Shown: positions 12,051 through 24,195, numbered from the stretch's first letter. The stretch: 64,000 nt of DNA from Hedera helix (GCA_947179155.2 OX359275.1:2924501-2988500), one strand, 5' to 3'. Notes: generated by a model from the letters alone, not told the origin. Program-made: numbers and translations.

Positions 12051-12677
12051 TGGATGGATTGTTATGCAAGTTCTGGGGTATGCCCTTTTGCTTTTATACC
12101 TTCCTTTTTAATACAAATTTAATTTAACAAATATATATATACGAGGAAATTACATGTTTAACTAAAAAATTATATATGATACCTAACTAGCTTAAAAAAA
12201 ATAAATTAAACAACATACGTAATAGTAAGTAGTTTGTGATTCCTTAACATTTATATTAAACTGTACTATGTTTTCAAATAATAATTATTTACTTTGTGTT
12301 ACTTTTTAAGTAGTTTAAATGTTAATTTTTGCATTCATCAACATTAATTTTAAATTTTAGAATTTTATAAATTAATTAGGAAAAAAATTAAATGAAATTC
12401 TATTTGTAGAGCTAATGGAGTGCCATAGTTAATTAAGAAAATTAATACTCTAAATTAACCAAATTAAACAAAAATCAAAAATATAATTTTTTTGACCAAA
12501 TGCGATAGCCTATCCTAGTGATAAAAGTCTCTTTTTACCATGTAAGGTCACATATTTGAGTCTACCAAAGTCGAGAATTCATCAAGTTTTCAAAAGATTG
12601 ATTGTTATATTTTCCTTAAATGTATCTCTAAATCTACTACATTATAATCTTTTTGTTATTATATACAATTTTGATAG

Positions 12678-12694
12678 CTCGTGCGAAGCACGAG
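12678..12694. other. Perfect 7-bp-stem hairpin, Helitron-end-like
   Basis: CTCGTGC, loop GAA, GCACGAG, followed by TTAGT. Plant Helitron 3' ends carry a GC-rich hairpin of this kind just before CTRR, but here the next bases are TTAG rather than CTAG, and no 5' TC end was found. Confidence 0.3.
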
Positions 12695-12892
12695 TTAGTT
12701 TGTATAACTTTTTTTTTAATATTTAATAATTTAGTTTAACATATTCTACTATAATTCACTCATAACTAATTAAATTGACTCAGAAAATTGAATTGTGAAT
12801 AACTTCTTGTATTATTTAATCAAGTCATAATTTTAATCAAATAACTAACTAAAAGATAGAATAGTCTAATATCATATAATAAAGTCATGCCT

Positions 12893-13011
12893 AGAACTCT
12901 CTAGGATCAATGTTTTGAATAACTTGAGTTGGGAGGAGCCTGTAAAACTTTATTAGTGAGATAATAGATAATCAATTCTTCCTCTATTGGTAGAAATAGG
13001 TAGCCAATTGA

Positions 13012-13079
<68 letters not shown>

Positions 13080-13385
13080 TGTATGGTGATTATCTAGAAC
13101 TCTGTAGTATCAATGTCTTGAATAGCTTGAACTGGGAGGGGCCTGTAAAACATTTATTAATGGGATAGTAACTTATTAATTCTTTCTCTTTTAGTAAAAA
13201 CTGATAGCCAATTGGCATTTTGATGACCGATCTAGTGTTTTGGGATGCTTGTCATAAAACTCTACAGTATCAATGTCTTGAATAGCTTGAGCTAGGAGGG
13301 GCCTGTTAAATACTCTATTAGTGGATGGTAGCTGATTAATTCTTCTTCTGTTGGTAGCCAATTAGCATTTCGGTGACCGTCTCAC
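12893..13385. repeat. Three-copy tandem repeat, about 160 bp unit
   Basis: Copies begin near 12893, 13094 and 13257. All share an ACTCT-GTAGTATCAATG-like start, TTGAATAGCTTGA, GGGAGGGGCCTGT, and a TAGCCAATTG-like end. The first copy is separated from the second by a (TA)n tract. Confidence 0.75.
13016..13075. repeat. (TA)n microsatellite
   Basis: About 30 uninterrupted TA units lie between the first and second copies of the local tandem repeat. Confidence 0.95.
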
Positions 13386-13401
13386 AATTAGTAGTACCCA
13401 T

Positions 13402-13403
13402 TT

Positions 13404-13442
<39 letters not shown>
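13402..13442. repeat. (CA)n(TA)n compound microsatellite
   Basis: A run of about nine CA units passes directly into about ten TA units. Confidence 0.9.
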
Positions 13443-14740
13443 ATTATATAATTATGCAGCTTAATGACTCTTCGAAAGAAGAGTTTTATGTGAGAAGAAG
13501 AGTTTGGGAAAGAACGACCCTTCAACCTTAGAATCTAAATTGGGTAAAGCCAAACTCGATGAGTTGACTAGTGACCAATGAAATTGACTCGAAATAATTG
13601 AATTTGGGATCGTCTATTACGTTATTATATATTACTATTGATGGATATGTTTTATAGCGATCAATATAAGTTATTTATGTATTATTAAACTTCTGTACGA
13701 TAGATACTCTTTGCAAATTGTTGTACATTAATTCATATATCTATACCAATATAAATCGTTCGTTAGTGTATGCATGGGTTCTAATTGTGTAATCAATTTT
13801 CTGTACATATCAAAATACATAAAGGGTCGAAGGAGTGCCAACTAGGTATCTCACTATTTTTTTGTAAATTGATCTTGAGTTATGGAAATCGAAAAATCGT
13901 CCAAATCAAACCAAACCAAATCGATAACAACCTAAATCGAAAACTAAAAACCTAACTAGTCGGCCGATTCTGGTTTGTATCCATAAAAAAATCAAAATCG
14001 ATTGAACCAGCCGAATATATAAAGTTATAAATATATTTATATATTTATATTTATAAATATAATATATATAGAATATATACTTTTACTTATATACAATAAT
14101 ACTCAAAATTTTAGTATATTATATAATATTTTATTTACCATGTTAGAAAATTTAGGCTTAATAGATGCTTATTATTCTTATATGCTTAATATGTGAGTTC
14201 TTTATTAGTAATTTGGTCTCAAGTTATCTTGAGAAGAAGATTAAAATTTTATTTTTAATGACCATAAGTATTTGTTAAAATTTGAGGAGTAGAACAATAT
14301 ACTAGAATATAGTATATTATGTTTGGTTGTTTGATGATTTATAATTTAATTTTATATTTAATTATTCATTTTTCTTGGTTTAAACAGCCTAAATCGACCA
14401 ATTTAACTAATAACCGAATAGGCTAATAACTGACTACATAGTAAAAGTTTAGATGTGTTTGGTTTTTAATTGTTTATAATTAAACGCCTTAAATGGTTTG
14501 GTTATTTTTTTATATACAAAATCAACCTGTAATATTCACTAATTAATTTGTTTCGACAATTAAAATAAAGTGATATTTTGTGATTAAGAAAATACACAAT
14601 TGAAGCAATTTATTTGTGGTATAGGAGTCCCTTTCGAAATAGGGGTTAGCATCTTAATGTATTAAAGAATTACTGGAAATAAAACAATTAAGATTAAAAT
14701 TGAATCTTCAAATTCTCTCCTTAAATTATAAAGATAATAA

Positions 14741-14993
14741 TGTTACGTTTGGATTGAAGGAATAAAGGTGATAATGAAATAACTCATTCCTATAGAATAA
14801 AAAAATTGTGTTTGGTTGTTCAATTGGAATGAAATAAATATTTTTTATTTCTCTTAAATTTATGAATTTTATTCTTTAAGGAATGACATAAAATGAATCA
14901 TTTTAGCTGGAATGAAATGAATCATTCCATTTTTCCATTCTTTTTTCTATTATATTCTTTCACCCATCCCATTCATTCGATCTAAACGTAGCA
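14741..14993. mobile_element. MITE, 253 bp, with about 24-bp terminal inverted repeats
   Basis: The left end TGTTACGTTTGGATTGAAGG and the reverse complement of the right end (TGCTACGTTTAGATCGAATG) match at about 16 of 20 positions. TAA lies on both sides (14738-14740 and 14994-14996). A 3-bp TAA/TTA duplication is typical of PIF/Harbinger (Tourist-like) MITEs. The interior repeats GGAATGA/TCATTCC in both orientations, so much of it can fold back. It has no coding capacity. Confidence 0.7.
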
Positions 14994-15716
14994 TAAATGT
15001 GATGTACATACATATATGACTAGCCAACTTACAACTTACAAATTCCAAAAGTAATACTAAAAAAAAAGATAAAATAAAAATAAAAAGAGTTAGTTGATAC
15101 TTCGTATATGGATTGACCAAATAGTTTGAGTTTTATTTTAGGTCAATTAGGCTTTCTATTACTATGTGTTTAATTATTTAGTAATTCTATTACTATGTGT
15201 TTGATTATTTAGTAACTTATTAAAGATCTAAAGATATGAAACTCCTTACGTTACATTAATTTATAGGTGGTAATTTTTTTAAAATTTTTGGACTCTACAT
15301 ATAAGTGATGAAAATAAAGAAATTTATTAAATTTAGGTATGCTTTATTATTCATATTTTTGTATTGGTAGAAGAAATTTAAAATATAAGATATGAGGAAT
15401 ATGAGAGTGCTCTATTTTGCGAGGAGAAACTCTCTCCTACTACTTTTATATATTATATATATATTACGTTTATGTTTAAACTTAATAATTTACTAAAATA
15501 TCTAAATAGGGTATTTTTAAAGTTTATTTTTCAAATATTATTTGAATTATACATAAAAATAATTTTATTAGTGAAAGTATTTTATTTCACCGTGTAATTC
15601 CATCAAATAGTCTCTTACACTTAAGAAATCAGCCAATAAAAAAAATTTATGAAATAAAGAAAATATTAGCATAATCTTTTGTATTAGTTTGATTATGACG
15701 TTGTAAGAAGATTAAA

Positions 15717-16572
15717 GATTGGGCTGGCTTTAAGTTAGTAAAGAAGATTCAGTTTTTGAAAGGCTGTATGAAAATTTGGCTTAGGAAAAGTAAAGTGAAT
15801 TTAAAGGACAAAATATGAAAAATTGAGAAGGAAATAGATAACCTGGAGAAATATTTGAAAATAAGATAATGAAATGAAATGGAATTATAGGAGAGAAGAT
15901 CCCTTCGAGCAGAATGGTGGAACCTAAACATAGAAGAAGAAAAGGAATGGAAACAAAAATCAAGAGTGAATTGACTTGGAGATAAAAATACAAAATATTT
16001 TCATATGTATGCAAAGATGAGAAGAAGGTCAAATGCACTGTACGGAATCAATTTCGGAGGAAAGTGGACTGAAGATCTTATTAAGGTTAAGTTGGGCCTT
16101 CAAGAGTTCTGTGAAAACTTGTTAAAACCAAAACAAACATCCCAGTTTGAGCTATAAGAATTAAAGTTGAAAAGGCTTTCAGTAAAGGAGGCAGATTACT
16201 TACAGCAAGGATTTACCAAAGATGAGGTCAAGGAGGCAGTGAAAAGAACCTGGAGCGGATGGGTAGAACTTCAATTTTGTGAAAAAAGGCTTGGGGTTTT
16301 ATGGAAGGGGACATAATGGAAATGATGCAACAATTTTACAAAAATGCCAGAATCACAAAAAGTTTAAATTCCTCATTTATTGTTATAATTCTAAAGAAGA
16401 AAACTGTTGAAAGTGTGAATGATCTAAGACCAATTTCATTGATTAATTCCATGTATAAAATATTAGTTAAAATCTTAGCTAACAGATTAAGAAAAGTCAT
16501 GGGAGGGACTAATTGCTCAAAATCAAATGGCTTTCATTGGTGAGAAACAAATGATGGATGGTGCTTTGTTAG
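15717..16572 (+). pseudogene. LINE-beta linker and RT N-terminal part
   Basis: The segment reads DWAGFKLVKKIQFLKG, then a helical basic region, then NWLGDKNTKYFHMYAK (the plant LINE G-D-x-N-T-K-Y-F-H signature) near 15965. It goes on to the RT fingers (LRPISLINSMYKILVKILANRL) near 16415-16490 and an AQNQMAFIGEKQMMDG-like motif near 16510-16560. Stops interrupt it at several points and there is a frame change near 16500. It is cut at 16572 by Tat1 and continues at 51473. Confidence 0.8.
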
Positions 16573-17067
16573 TGTTGGGATTAGAATATTTGGATTGAGG
16601 TTTGGGCTAGTCTGTGTTAATTTGTTGGACTGGGCTTTCATTTTAATACTTGGGTTCTTTTATGGGCCGGGTAAGGAAGCCTCATGGGAGTTGGGCTTAT
16701 TAACTGTTGGGCCATGTGCGGTTAGGGGCTCTTAGTCCTACACACTTTTCGATATTTGTACACTTATATAAATATGGACTTGCATGGAAGTGGAGGGAGA
16801 TATTATTATTGCTAGACCGACCTTACTGCTTTTTAGATTCAGAACCATCATTTTCCAGTAAACGGGCTCTCTATTGTACTTGAGAAAGATTAAAAATACG
16901 ATTATCCTACTAGTGGGATTATCCTTTTTTCCGTGGTTTTTTCCCTATTGGGTTTCCACTTAAATTCCTGTGTTCTTGTAATACTTTCTCCTGTTTTATT
17001 GGTGTTTGGCGTTGAATTTTTCTTGTTGTTTCGTGATTTCAACGAGTGATAAAATTTGGCGTTAACA
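16573..17067 (+). repeat. Tat1 5' LTR
   Basis: This 495-bp copy matches the right LTR at 50973 in length and order, with scattered substitutions (for example GGCGTTAACA against GCCCTAACA at the end). A TATATAAATATGG stretch near 16764 may be its TATA region. The bases after the LTR, GTGGCACTAGAAGG, are where the primer-binding site should lie; I did not assign the tRNA. Confidence 0.9.
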
Positions 17068-17133
17068 GTGGCACTAGAAGGAGGGCCTTGGTTCTGTTTT
17101 AAAATCACCGCGTGAGTAAAACATAGCAGCAGA

Positions 17134-19213
17134 TTGGTTATGGAGCATCAAGGTGATCGGGTGGAGAAGACTGGTTCTTCAGCACCTTCTATAACGAGGG
17201 GTTCAGTTAGGGATAGATTGGGTTCATCTGCTCATAGAGGAGGTTCGACAGTGCCACACTCCAACTCGGTCCGACGACGGTTGTTCCCCTCTATTTCTCC
17301 AAGCTTGGTTCATGATAGGGAGACGAACCGTCAATCTTCTGTCCGAGAGCGTGCGGCCGACGAGAGGAAATCCTACGATCAAAGGGAGTTTATTAAGAGA
17401 CAGAGAATCCAGACGGTAGAAGGGACTATGCGATCTTTCCGACATCAGCAGGAGAAGTGGGATGTTCTACTGGCAGAGCTGAAGGAGCATGAGATGCCTC
17501 AGGACACAGTCCAAGGATCTGGGATACGGACGCCTCGGAGTTAGGAAGGTCAGGGATGGGTGAATGACCCACCCTCATCACCATTGGTAGATAGAGTCGG
17601 GGATGGTTACGGCCCTCCGAAACCATATTCGGAATGAGCAGATATGGGGCCAACCACTTCTCAAGATAGGGGGTCGACTTACTCAGACTGGTGGACGCGC
17701 TCCCTATCTCCACGTTGGAGACGTAACCAAAAGGACGATCGTGTAGCTCGAAGTCTGAGGAGGGGGTCAGGGTATCAGCCTGACGATCGTGTAGCTCGGA
17801 GTCCGAGAAGGGGGTCAGGGTATCATCCTGAGGATCATGTGGCTCGGAGTAAAAAGGAGGGGGTCAGGGTATCAGCCTGACGATCGGGTGGCTCGGAGTC
17901 CGAAGAGGGGGTCAGGGTATCAGCCTGACGATCGGGTGACTCGTAGTCCGAGGAGAGGTTTGGGAGATACATCTGATTATCGGGAAATACGAAGTCCTAG
18001 AAAAGGTTCAGGGGTTGAACTTGACTCTCAGAAAGCCAGTGATGATGATGATTTACTTAGAAAGATAATGGCAGACCTGGAACGACAGTTAGCTGAAGTT
18101 AAGGCGGGAGCTAAGCCCGTAGAAACCAAGTCTCCATTCTCAGCTACGATTAATATGGAAAAGGCTGACCCGAAGATGAAGTTGCCACCGTTGGAATCTT
18201 TTGATGGTGCCGGTGATCCCTAGGACCATACGAATTCCTATGAAATTATAATGGGGTACTACAACCACTCTGATGCGGGGATGTGCAAGATTTTCCTAAC
18301 CACTTTAAAAAAGGCAGCGATGCAGTGGATCGTATCTTTGCCATCGGGAAGTGTTAATTCATGGAAAGAGTTATGCGACAAGTTTCATGACCGGTTCGGG
18401 AGTAATAAAAAGAGGGGGAAATTAACAGCATCGTTGATGCAAATTAAACAAAGAGGAAATGAAACCCTAAACCAATATGTACAGTGGTTCAGGGAGGCCG
18501 CAGGGGCAGTGGTTAACCTAGATATGACCCAGGCATTGGGATTCTTTACTACGGGGTTGGACATTGGCAAATCAAAGAAGTTGATGAAGGACATCATGTT
18601 CAAACCGCTGAAGGATCTGGCTGATGCTTATGAACGAGCAGACAAATTTATTGCGATTGAAGAAGCAATGGCAACTTTGACAAAGAACCAGAAGGGGATT
18701 GATCAATACAAACCAAAGGAAGGAAAATCTGATGTGCTGGATAGGCTTGGCCCAAAGGGAAGTAATCAGGCAAACCGGCCACCCACCCAGCCTAAATTTG
18801 AACAGAAGACATACACTCCTCTGAATGCCGATCGGGTGCAGATATTGAATCAAATCAGAGGTACACAACTTTTTGAACCGCCCAGAACGAGGAGGGGTTA
18901 TCGGGGATTCTCGAATCAATTTTGTGAATATCATCAATCGAGAGGACATGATGCGAAAAGATGTCACGACTTGAAGGAGCTGATTGAGAAGAATGTGCAG
19001 AGCGGTCGATTATTACACTTTGTCGCTGGGCGGACAGTCCCTCAAAGAGGACGACCACAAAGGGATGATCATAATGAGGCTGGTACGAATCAGCCGAGGC
19101 CAGTTATTGATGTCATCAGTGGAGGGGTACCTAGAAACCAGTCGGAAAAGCGCCAGAGATCCACTTCGGAGATTGTAATGGCTTTAGCAGAACAGTCGGC
19201 CAAACCAGCATGA
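17134..19213 (+). pseudogene. Tat1 gag (broken)
   Basis: Gag forms the particle shell. The N-terminal part is hydrophilic and Arg/Ser-rich, with six 16-residue repeats (17731-18018). Next comes a short coiled-coil-like stretch (DLLRKIMADLERQLAEV) and then the retrotransposon-gag fold from about 18250: MQWIVSLPSGSVNSW, KLTASLMQIKQRGNETLNQYVQWF. The C-terminal finger is C-x2-H-x4-H-x4-C (CEYHQSRGHDAKRC, about 18928). Stops at about 17542, 17636 and 18221 and a one-base frameshift in repeat 3 (about 17850) break the frame. The last stop, at 19211, separates gag from protease and could be ancestral or a mutation. Confidence 0.85.
17731..18018 (+). repeat. 48-bp coding tandem repeat in Tat1 gag, six units
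   Basis: Each unit encodes a 16-residue block of the form DDRVARSPRRGSGYQP. Units 1, 2, 4 and 5 are close to this; unit 3 has the frameshift; unit 6 is divergent (DYREIRSPRKGSGVEL). Confidence 0.9.
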
Positions 19214-21066
19214 CTTTATCCGGGGACGGTCATCTCGTTTTCTGACGAGGATTACCCAGCTGATCATGTGGAACCACACGAAGGGGCCTTGGTGATAACT
19301 GCCCAAGTAGGACCTGTGGCTATTAAGAGGATAATGGTCGATAACGGATCTTCTGTTAATGTGTTATACAGTCATGCTTACCGACACATAGATTTAGAAG
19401 GGATCAGGCTGGAAGTGGGACAAGAATCACCATTATACGGGTTCGGGAATGAAGCAGTGCCTGTTATCGGGACAGTGGAGTTACCAATGGTGTTCGAAAA
19501 CGCTCCTAAACAAGTGAAGATCAACGTCAAGTTCTTTGTAGTGCAGGTAGACTCAACTTATAATGTTATTCATGGAAGAACGACGTTATCAGCACTTCAG
19601 GCAATCATCTCGATTGCCCACTTTGAAATGAAGTTTCCTACCTCCCACGGGGTCAGAGAAGTAAAAGGTGATCTTGACATTGCGAGGAGATGTTATCGAC
19701 ACACTCTCACGGCACCATTGGTCGGGGTTAGCAAGATGAAACAGACTTTGACGGTGGATGTTGAGCCTTTTACAGAGGGAGTTACTGACCCATTGGCTTC
19801 CCCTGCTGAAGAGACCGAGGATGTGGAACTCATTCTGGGAAATACCGAGAAGTTGGTTAAGTTAGGAGCCGGGTTGAAAGATACTTTGAAGAAAGGGTTA
19901 ACAGAGTTACTTAGAACTTATGCTGATATCTTCGCCTGGACACCTCGAGATATGTCGGGGATGGCAGAAGATGTGGCCGTCCACAGGCTATCCGTTGATC
20001 CCGAGAAAAAGCCTGTCTTCTAGAAGAGACGAATCTTTGCTCCCGAACGACAGAAGATCATTGATAAAGAAGTAGGAAAGCTATTGGACGTTGGTATTAT
20101 CGAAGAAATTGAATACCCGGAGTGGCTTGCTAATGTTGTATTGGTCCGAAAACAAAATGGAAAGTGGATAGTCTGCATTGACTACACGGACCTAAATAAA
20201 GCTTGCCCGAAGGATTTCTATCATCTGCCACACATCGACCAATTGATTGATGCAACTTCAGGGAATGCCATACTAAGCTTTTTGGATGCATTTTCGGGAT
20301 ACAATCAGATTTTGATGGAGAGAGAAGATATCCCGAAGACCTCTTTTATCACTCATCAGGCCATTTACGCCTACAACTGAATGACGTTCGGACTCATTAA
20401 TGCTGAAGCGACTTACCAGAGAATGATGAATAAAGTGTTCCAAAAGCAAATCGACCGAAACATGGAGGTATATGTTGATGACATGATTGTTAGAAGTATG
20501 AGGCTGCATGACCATTTAGATGATTTAGAGGAATGCTTTCGGACAGTTTGCCACTACCATATGCGGCTTAATCCTACCAAATGTATTTTTGGGCTTGGAG
20601 CGGGCAAATTTTTGGGATACCTAGTTAGTAAGAGGGGAATAGAGGAAAATCCGGAGAAGATCAAGGCGGTCATCAACATGAAATCACCGAAAACCTTTAA
20701 AGACGTACAAAGACTAACAGGTCGGATAGCGGCTATTCGAAGGTTCATGTCTCAATCGGCAGAAAGGTGTCTGTCGTTCTTTGATACATTGAAAGGGCCC
20801 AAAAACGAGAAGTCCTTTTATTGGACTTCGGAGTGCGAGGATGCGTTCCAAGGCATTAAAAGATATCTTTTATCGGCTCCGTTGCTGCAAAAACCTTTAC
20901 CCAATGAGTTGCTTTATTTGAAATTAGCCGTGAGCTCCCTGGCGGTCGGAGCAGTGTTGGTTCGGGAGGAAGGGGGTAGACATAATCCGGTTTACTACGT
21001 AAGTCATGCTTTGAGGGATGCTGAAACAAGGTACCCCAACCTAGAGAAGTGTGTGTACTCTCTCGT
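19214..21066 (+). pseudogene. Tat1 protease and reverse transcriptase (broken)
   Basis: The protease motif VDNGSSVNVLY lies near 19340, the variant of D-T/S-G seen in Tat elements. RT follows from about 20020: VRKQNGKWIVCIDYTDLNKACPK, then FLDAFSGYNQI, then the catalytic YVDD near 20470, then the thumb and the connection with YNPV-like PVYYVSHAL near 20985. Stops at about 20021 and 20378 break the frame. The frame runs into TekA at 21067 in the RNase H region (LEKCVYSLV). The enzyme would copy element RNA into cDNA; this copy cannot. Confidence 0.85.
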
Positions 21067-22007
21067 TGTAAGACCCCGAATTTTATGAAATATAAAATTT
21101 AATTTTTCTTCATATATATTTTTCTGAAACAGTAAGTGGTTAAATCGATAAAGTTTAAAGTTAAGGATGTTATGTGCAAATTTTATTTTGTCGGACAATA
21201 TTCGTTTTGTCGGGGAATATTCGGGCCGTACGACGACGCCGAAATAACAAATTATTGGTGGACCCCACAACGGAATATTTGTCGGATATAGAAAACGACA
21301 GAAGTAACATTTTTAATAAAAATAGTCAACGGTGCTAACTGTTAAAATACCGGTGATAAAAGAATAGTAGCATACGGTAATTTATGGTATTTCAGTGTAG
21401 CACACGGTATTCTACAGTAGCACACGGTATTGCACAGTGTCTCATATTATTAGTCTGATAATTGACACCGTAACTGTTGCGCATCATTTCATCAATAATT
21501 GTCACTGCATAATATTTTATATTATCAATTCAATTATTGTTGCTACACAGTATTTTGCATTATTGATTCAATAATTGCCATTACACTGTATTTCATATCA
21601 TCGAGTCAATAATTGTTGGTGCACTGTAGTTTAAAATTATTGAATCTAATAATTGTCACAGTAGCAAATACACTATAATTTATATTATTAAATTAATAAA
21701 AATATGTAACGTGTTTTTTACATTATTGTGGTAACATTATTTTATATGTTGGACTCACAGGAAGAATAAATAAATAAATAAATAAAAAATAAAATAATTA
21801 ATTTTACTATTTGAAATAGTAACGTGAATAGTGACGTGAATAGTAAGTGAATAGTAAGAAACACGTGGGACCCACTGTGGGGCCCACATGAAATGTGAAA
21901 TTTTGAAATTTGCTGGAAATGGTTGGTGAGGTTGTGTGCTGAAATGTTCAGCACTGGCGTGCAGCACGCCAGTGCTTACCTACCGCGCACAGTGCCCTTA
22001 TTTCTCC

Positions 22008-22016
22008 TATAAATAG
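22008..22016 (+). promoter_or_regulatory. TekA LTR TATA box
   Basis: TATAAATAG lies about 940 bp into the LTR. The same box is found at 47006 in the 3' LTR and, on the other strand, in both TekC LTRs. Confidence 0.65.
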
Positions 22017-22605
22017 CTTGCTCAGCTGAATAGAAAAATCACACCTAAAACATAAAATTTTTCTATAAGAATTTTATAAATTTTCTCTGAAAATAGTAAG
22101 GTTATTTTGAGAGTTTTGAAAGACAAAAGGAGTGCAGGAATTTTTCAAGTAAGTCTTTTATTAAAGAGTAGTAATTTTATAAATTCTTATTTTTCACGGT
22201 ATTCACAAATCTTCCTTTAGAAGACTCTTCTTTGAGAAGATTTATTTTTAAAAGCTTTCTTTGGAAGTTTTATTTTGGAATATTATTTTAAAAACTATTT
22301 TAAAGTTGTTATATTATACTACAAAAATTATGTTAAATATATATAATTTTGATAATTCATATTATACGAGTTATCATACACTTTTAAATTTATATGTGGT
22401 AATTACTAATTTTATTATAAAAATATAGGTTGATCAACCTCATTTAAATCAATATCCAGTCACGTGTTAAGGTAAGGGGTATCACTCTTTTCATCATCAT
22501 AAATGGATATTATTTTCTTTCTTACTTGAAGGGATTATCATTCTTTGAATCTCGAAAATAATATCGTTTCTTTCTTGTGCCATTTATTTCCATGTATTAA
22601 ATTGT

Positions 22606-22860
22606 GGGAATAACCTTACGGCGCGGAATACCGCATGTTGGTGAATAACCTTTTGTATTCATTCCTTATTAATCTTTGAGAATAACCTTACGGTGCGGAT
22701 TATCGCCTGTTTGGTGAATAACTCTTCGTATTCAAATTGATGGGAATAACCTTACGGCGCGGATGATCGCCTGTTTGGTGAATAACTCTTCGTATTCAAA
22801 TTGATGGGAATAACCTTACGGCGCGGATTACCGCCTGTTGGTGAATAACCCTTTTTATTT
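22606..22860 (+). repeat. TekA LTR leader repeat, four units
   Basis: Units of about 63-72 bp contain GGAATAACCTTACGG, a GCGGATTACCGCC-like mini-hairpin (stem GCGG/CCGC), GTTTGGTGAATAAC and TTCGTATTCA. Related arrays lie at 28037 (TekB), 33738 and 37107 (TekC) and 63213 (TekD). Confidence 0.85.
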
Positions 22861-24183
22861 GTCTCGTGTGGAAATAATTTGTCTACACGAATTATCACAT
22901 GACACTTTTATTCTATATTCGTAAGTGATATCATTTTCCTTTATACTCATAAGGGATACCATCTTTTTCATCTTCCATTATTCAAACTTACTATGGTAAG
23001 GGATATTAATTCCCTTCACCTTTTGTTAATCAAACCTGCTACGGTAAGGGATATTATTTTCTTTCATACACCTAAATCGAAACTTATTATGGAACTATTG
23101 CTTCTATAATTCCTGAAAATATTATATGTTCCATAATAGTTGAACTTCATTATTTCAACTGAACCTTCCTATTTTCTTAACATTTCTATTGAACTGTAAT
23201 CGTTATTCTGAACTGTGAATCTTGAATATCATTTTTTTAAATTTCACTCCACATCATGTTGGCAATTTGGACATTATTTGAATCTGCACAAAGTAAACTT
23301 CCGATACTTATTGTTTATCCTGTTGTTCTGTTCATCATTTGTATCACTGTTATTTGTATTAATCATCAAGAATCAAACTGTTGTGAATATCTGTGGCCGG
23401 GGGCACAGATGTGATATAATTATTGAACAGATGATAGGTTAAAGGCGATACATCTGTTCGGTGTCTTTTATGGCACGTGGTTAATGTTCTTTTTGGCCCG
23501 TAGTGCAAAGATGAACTGTTGATTAGTATGATTATGACCAAAGGTTGAATCTGGTATAATCATGACCGTTGGTGTTATATTGAATGTCTTTGGCCCGTAG
23601 TGCAAAGATGAACTGTTGATCTGCATGATTATGACCAGGAACTGTGAAGTTGTATTATCTTGACTAATGGTATTTCAGATGATAAAAGTTGATGATATTT
23701 TTACTAAAAAGAGAAGCGAGTGGACATTATAGTCTGCATTATTCTTCTAATAGATTGCTCATTCCGCTGCTATTATTGATCTGAACATTGTTTAAGAATT
23801 TAACTACAGTTTTTGATATAAACCTTGTAGTCTATTGTATTCAGAACTCAATTGTTGAAGGCTAATGATAATTTATTCGTCATTATCTTAGTCATGATAT
23901 TTCTTACTGGGCTATTTGAGCTCACCCTTTCTTTTCGTTCCATTGTTTTTCAACAGGAGATGAGAACGTAACGGGGTCTAGCCGGGGAATGGAGTGAGAG
24001 TGCGGGGATAGCTATCGTAGTCTTCACATGTTGTAAAATAGTGTGGCAATAATAGTGAAGACTTAGTTGTGTATTATTATACACTGTATTGTTATACGTT
24101 GTGCTTTGTTGTAATAATTTTGTTGTAGTCTTTTGACGACTCAAGTTTGGGCTGTGTGGGCCTAGATTTGGGGGCGTCACAGT

Positions 24184-24195
24184 TGGCATCAGAGC
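24184..24195 (+). other. TekA primer-binding site
   Basis: TGGCATCAGAGC lies two bases after the LTR. It equals the initiator-tRNA-Met complement TGGTATCAGAGC except for one base; TekB carries the exact form. Confidence 0.8.

Larger units (their letters stand above)
1..12110 (+). mobile_element. LINE-alpha: decayed non-LTR retrotransposon, interrupted twice
   Basis: This is a plant L1-type LINE whose coding order is endonuclease, reverse transcriptase, then zinc-finger tail. The 5' end lies outside the window, and the 3' end fades out near 12110 without a clear poly-A tail. Its reading frame resumes exactly across two insertions. The endonuclease stops at 756 and resumes at 6650 after Tek1. 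The linker stops at 7107 and resumes at 9986 after a solo LTR. Many stops and frame changes show it is dead. It is the oldest layer here, because both insertions are themselves decayed or reduced to a solo LTR. The borders of the insertions are firm; the outer ends of the LINE are approximate. Confidence 0.85.
12111..15716. other. Non-coding AT-rich spacer
   Basis: No credible gene is present. The spacer holds a short hairpin (12678), a three-copy tandem repeat (12893-13385), (TA)n and (CA)n(TA)n tracts, and a MITE (14741). It also holds long AT-rich stretches with phrases such as AAATCGAAAAC and ACCGAATAGGC that suggest old transposon debris I cannot classify. Confidence 0.7.
21067..24181 (+). 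repeat. TekA 5' LTR, 3115 bp
   Basis: It starts TGTAAGACCCCG and ends GGGGGCGTCACA. U3 carries a short GTGAATAGTAA array (about 21822-21862), and the TATA box is at 22008. The transcribed part has four 60-70-bp repeats (22606-22860) with the core GGAATAACCTTACGG. The small frames within it are chance. Confidence 0.95.

Noticed and set aside
17224..17445. Minus-strand frame inside Tat1 gag
   Set aside because: Shadow of gag; no family features.
22606..22860. CRISPR-like spaced repeats
   Set aside because: Units vary, there are no uniform spacers or cas genes, and the array lies inside a plant LTR.
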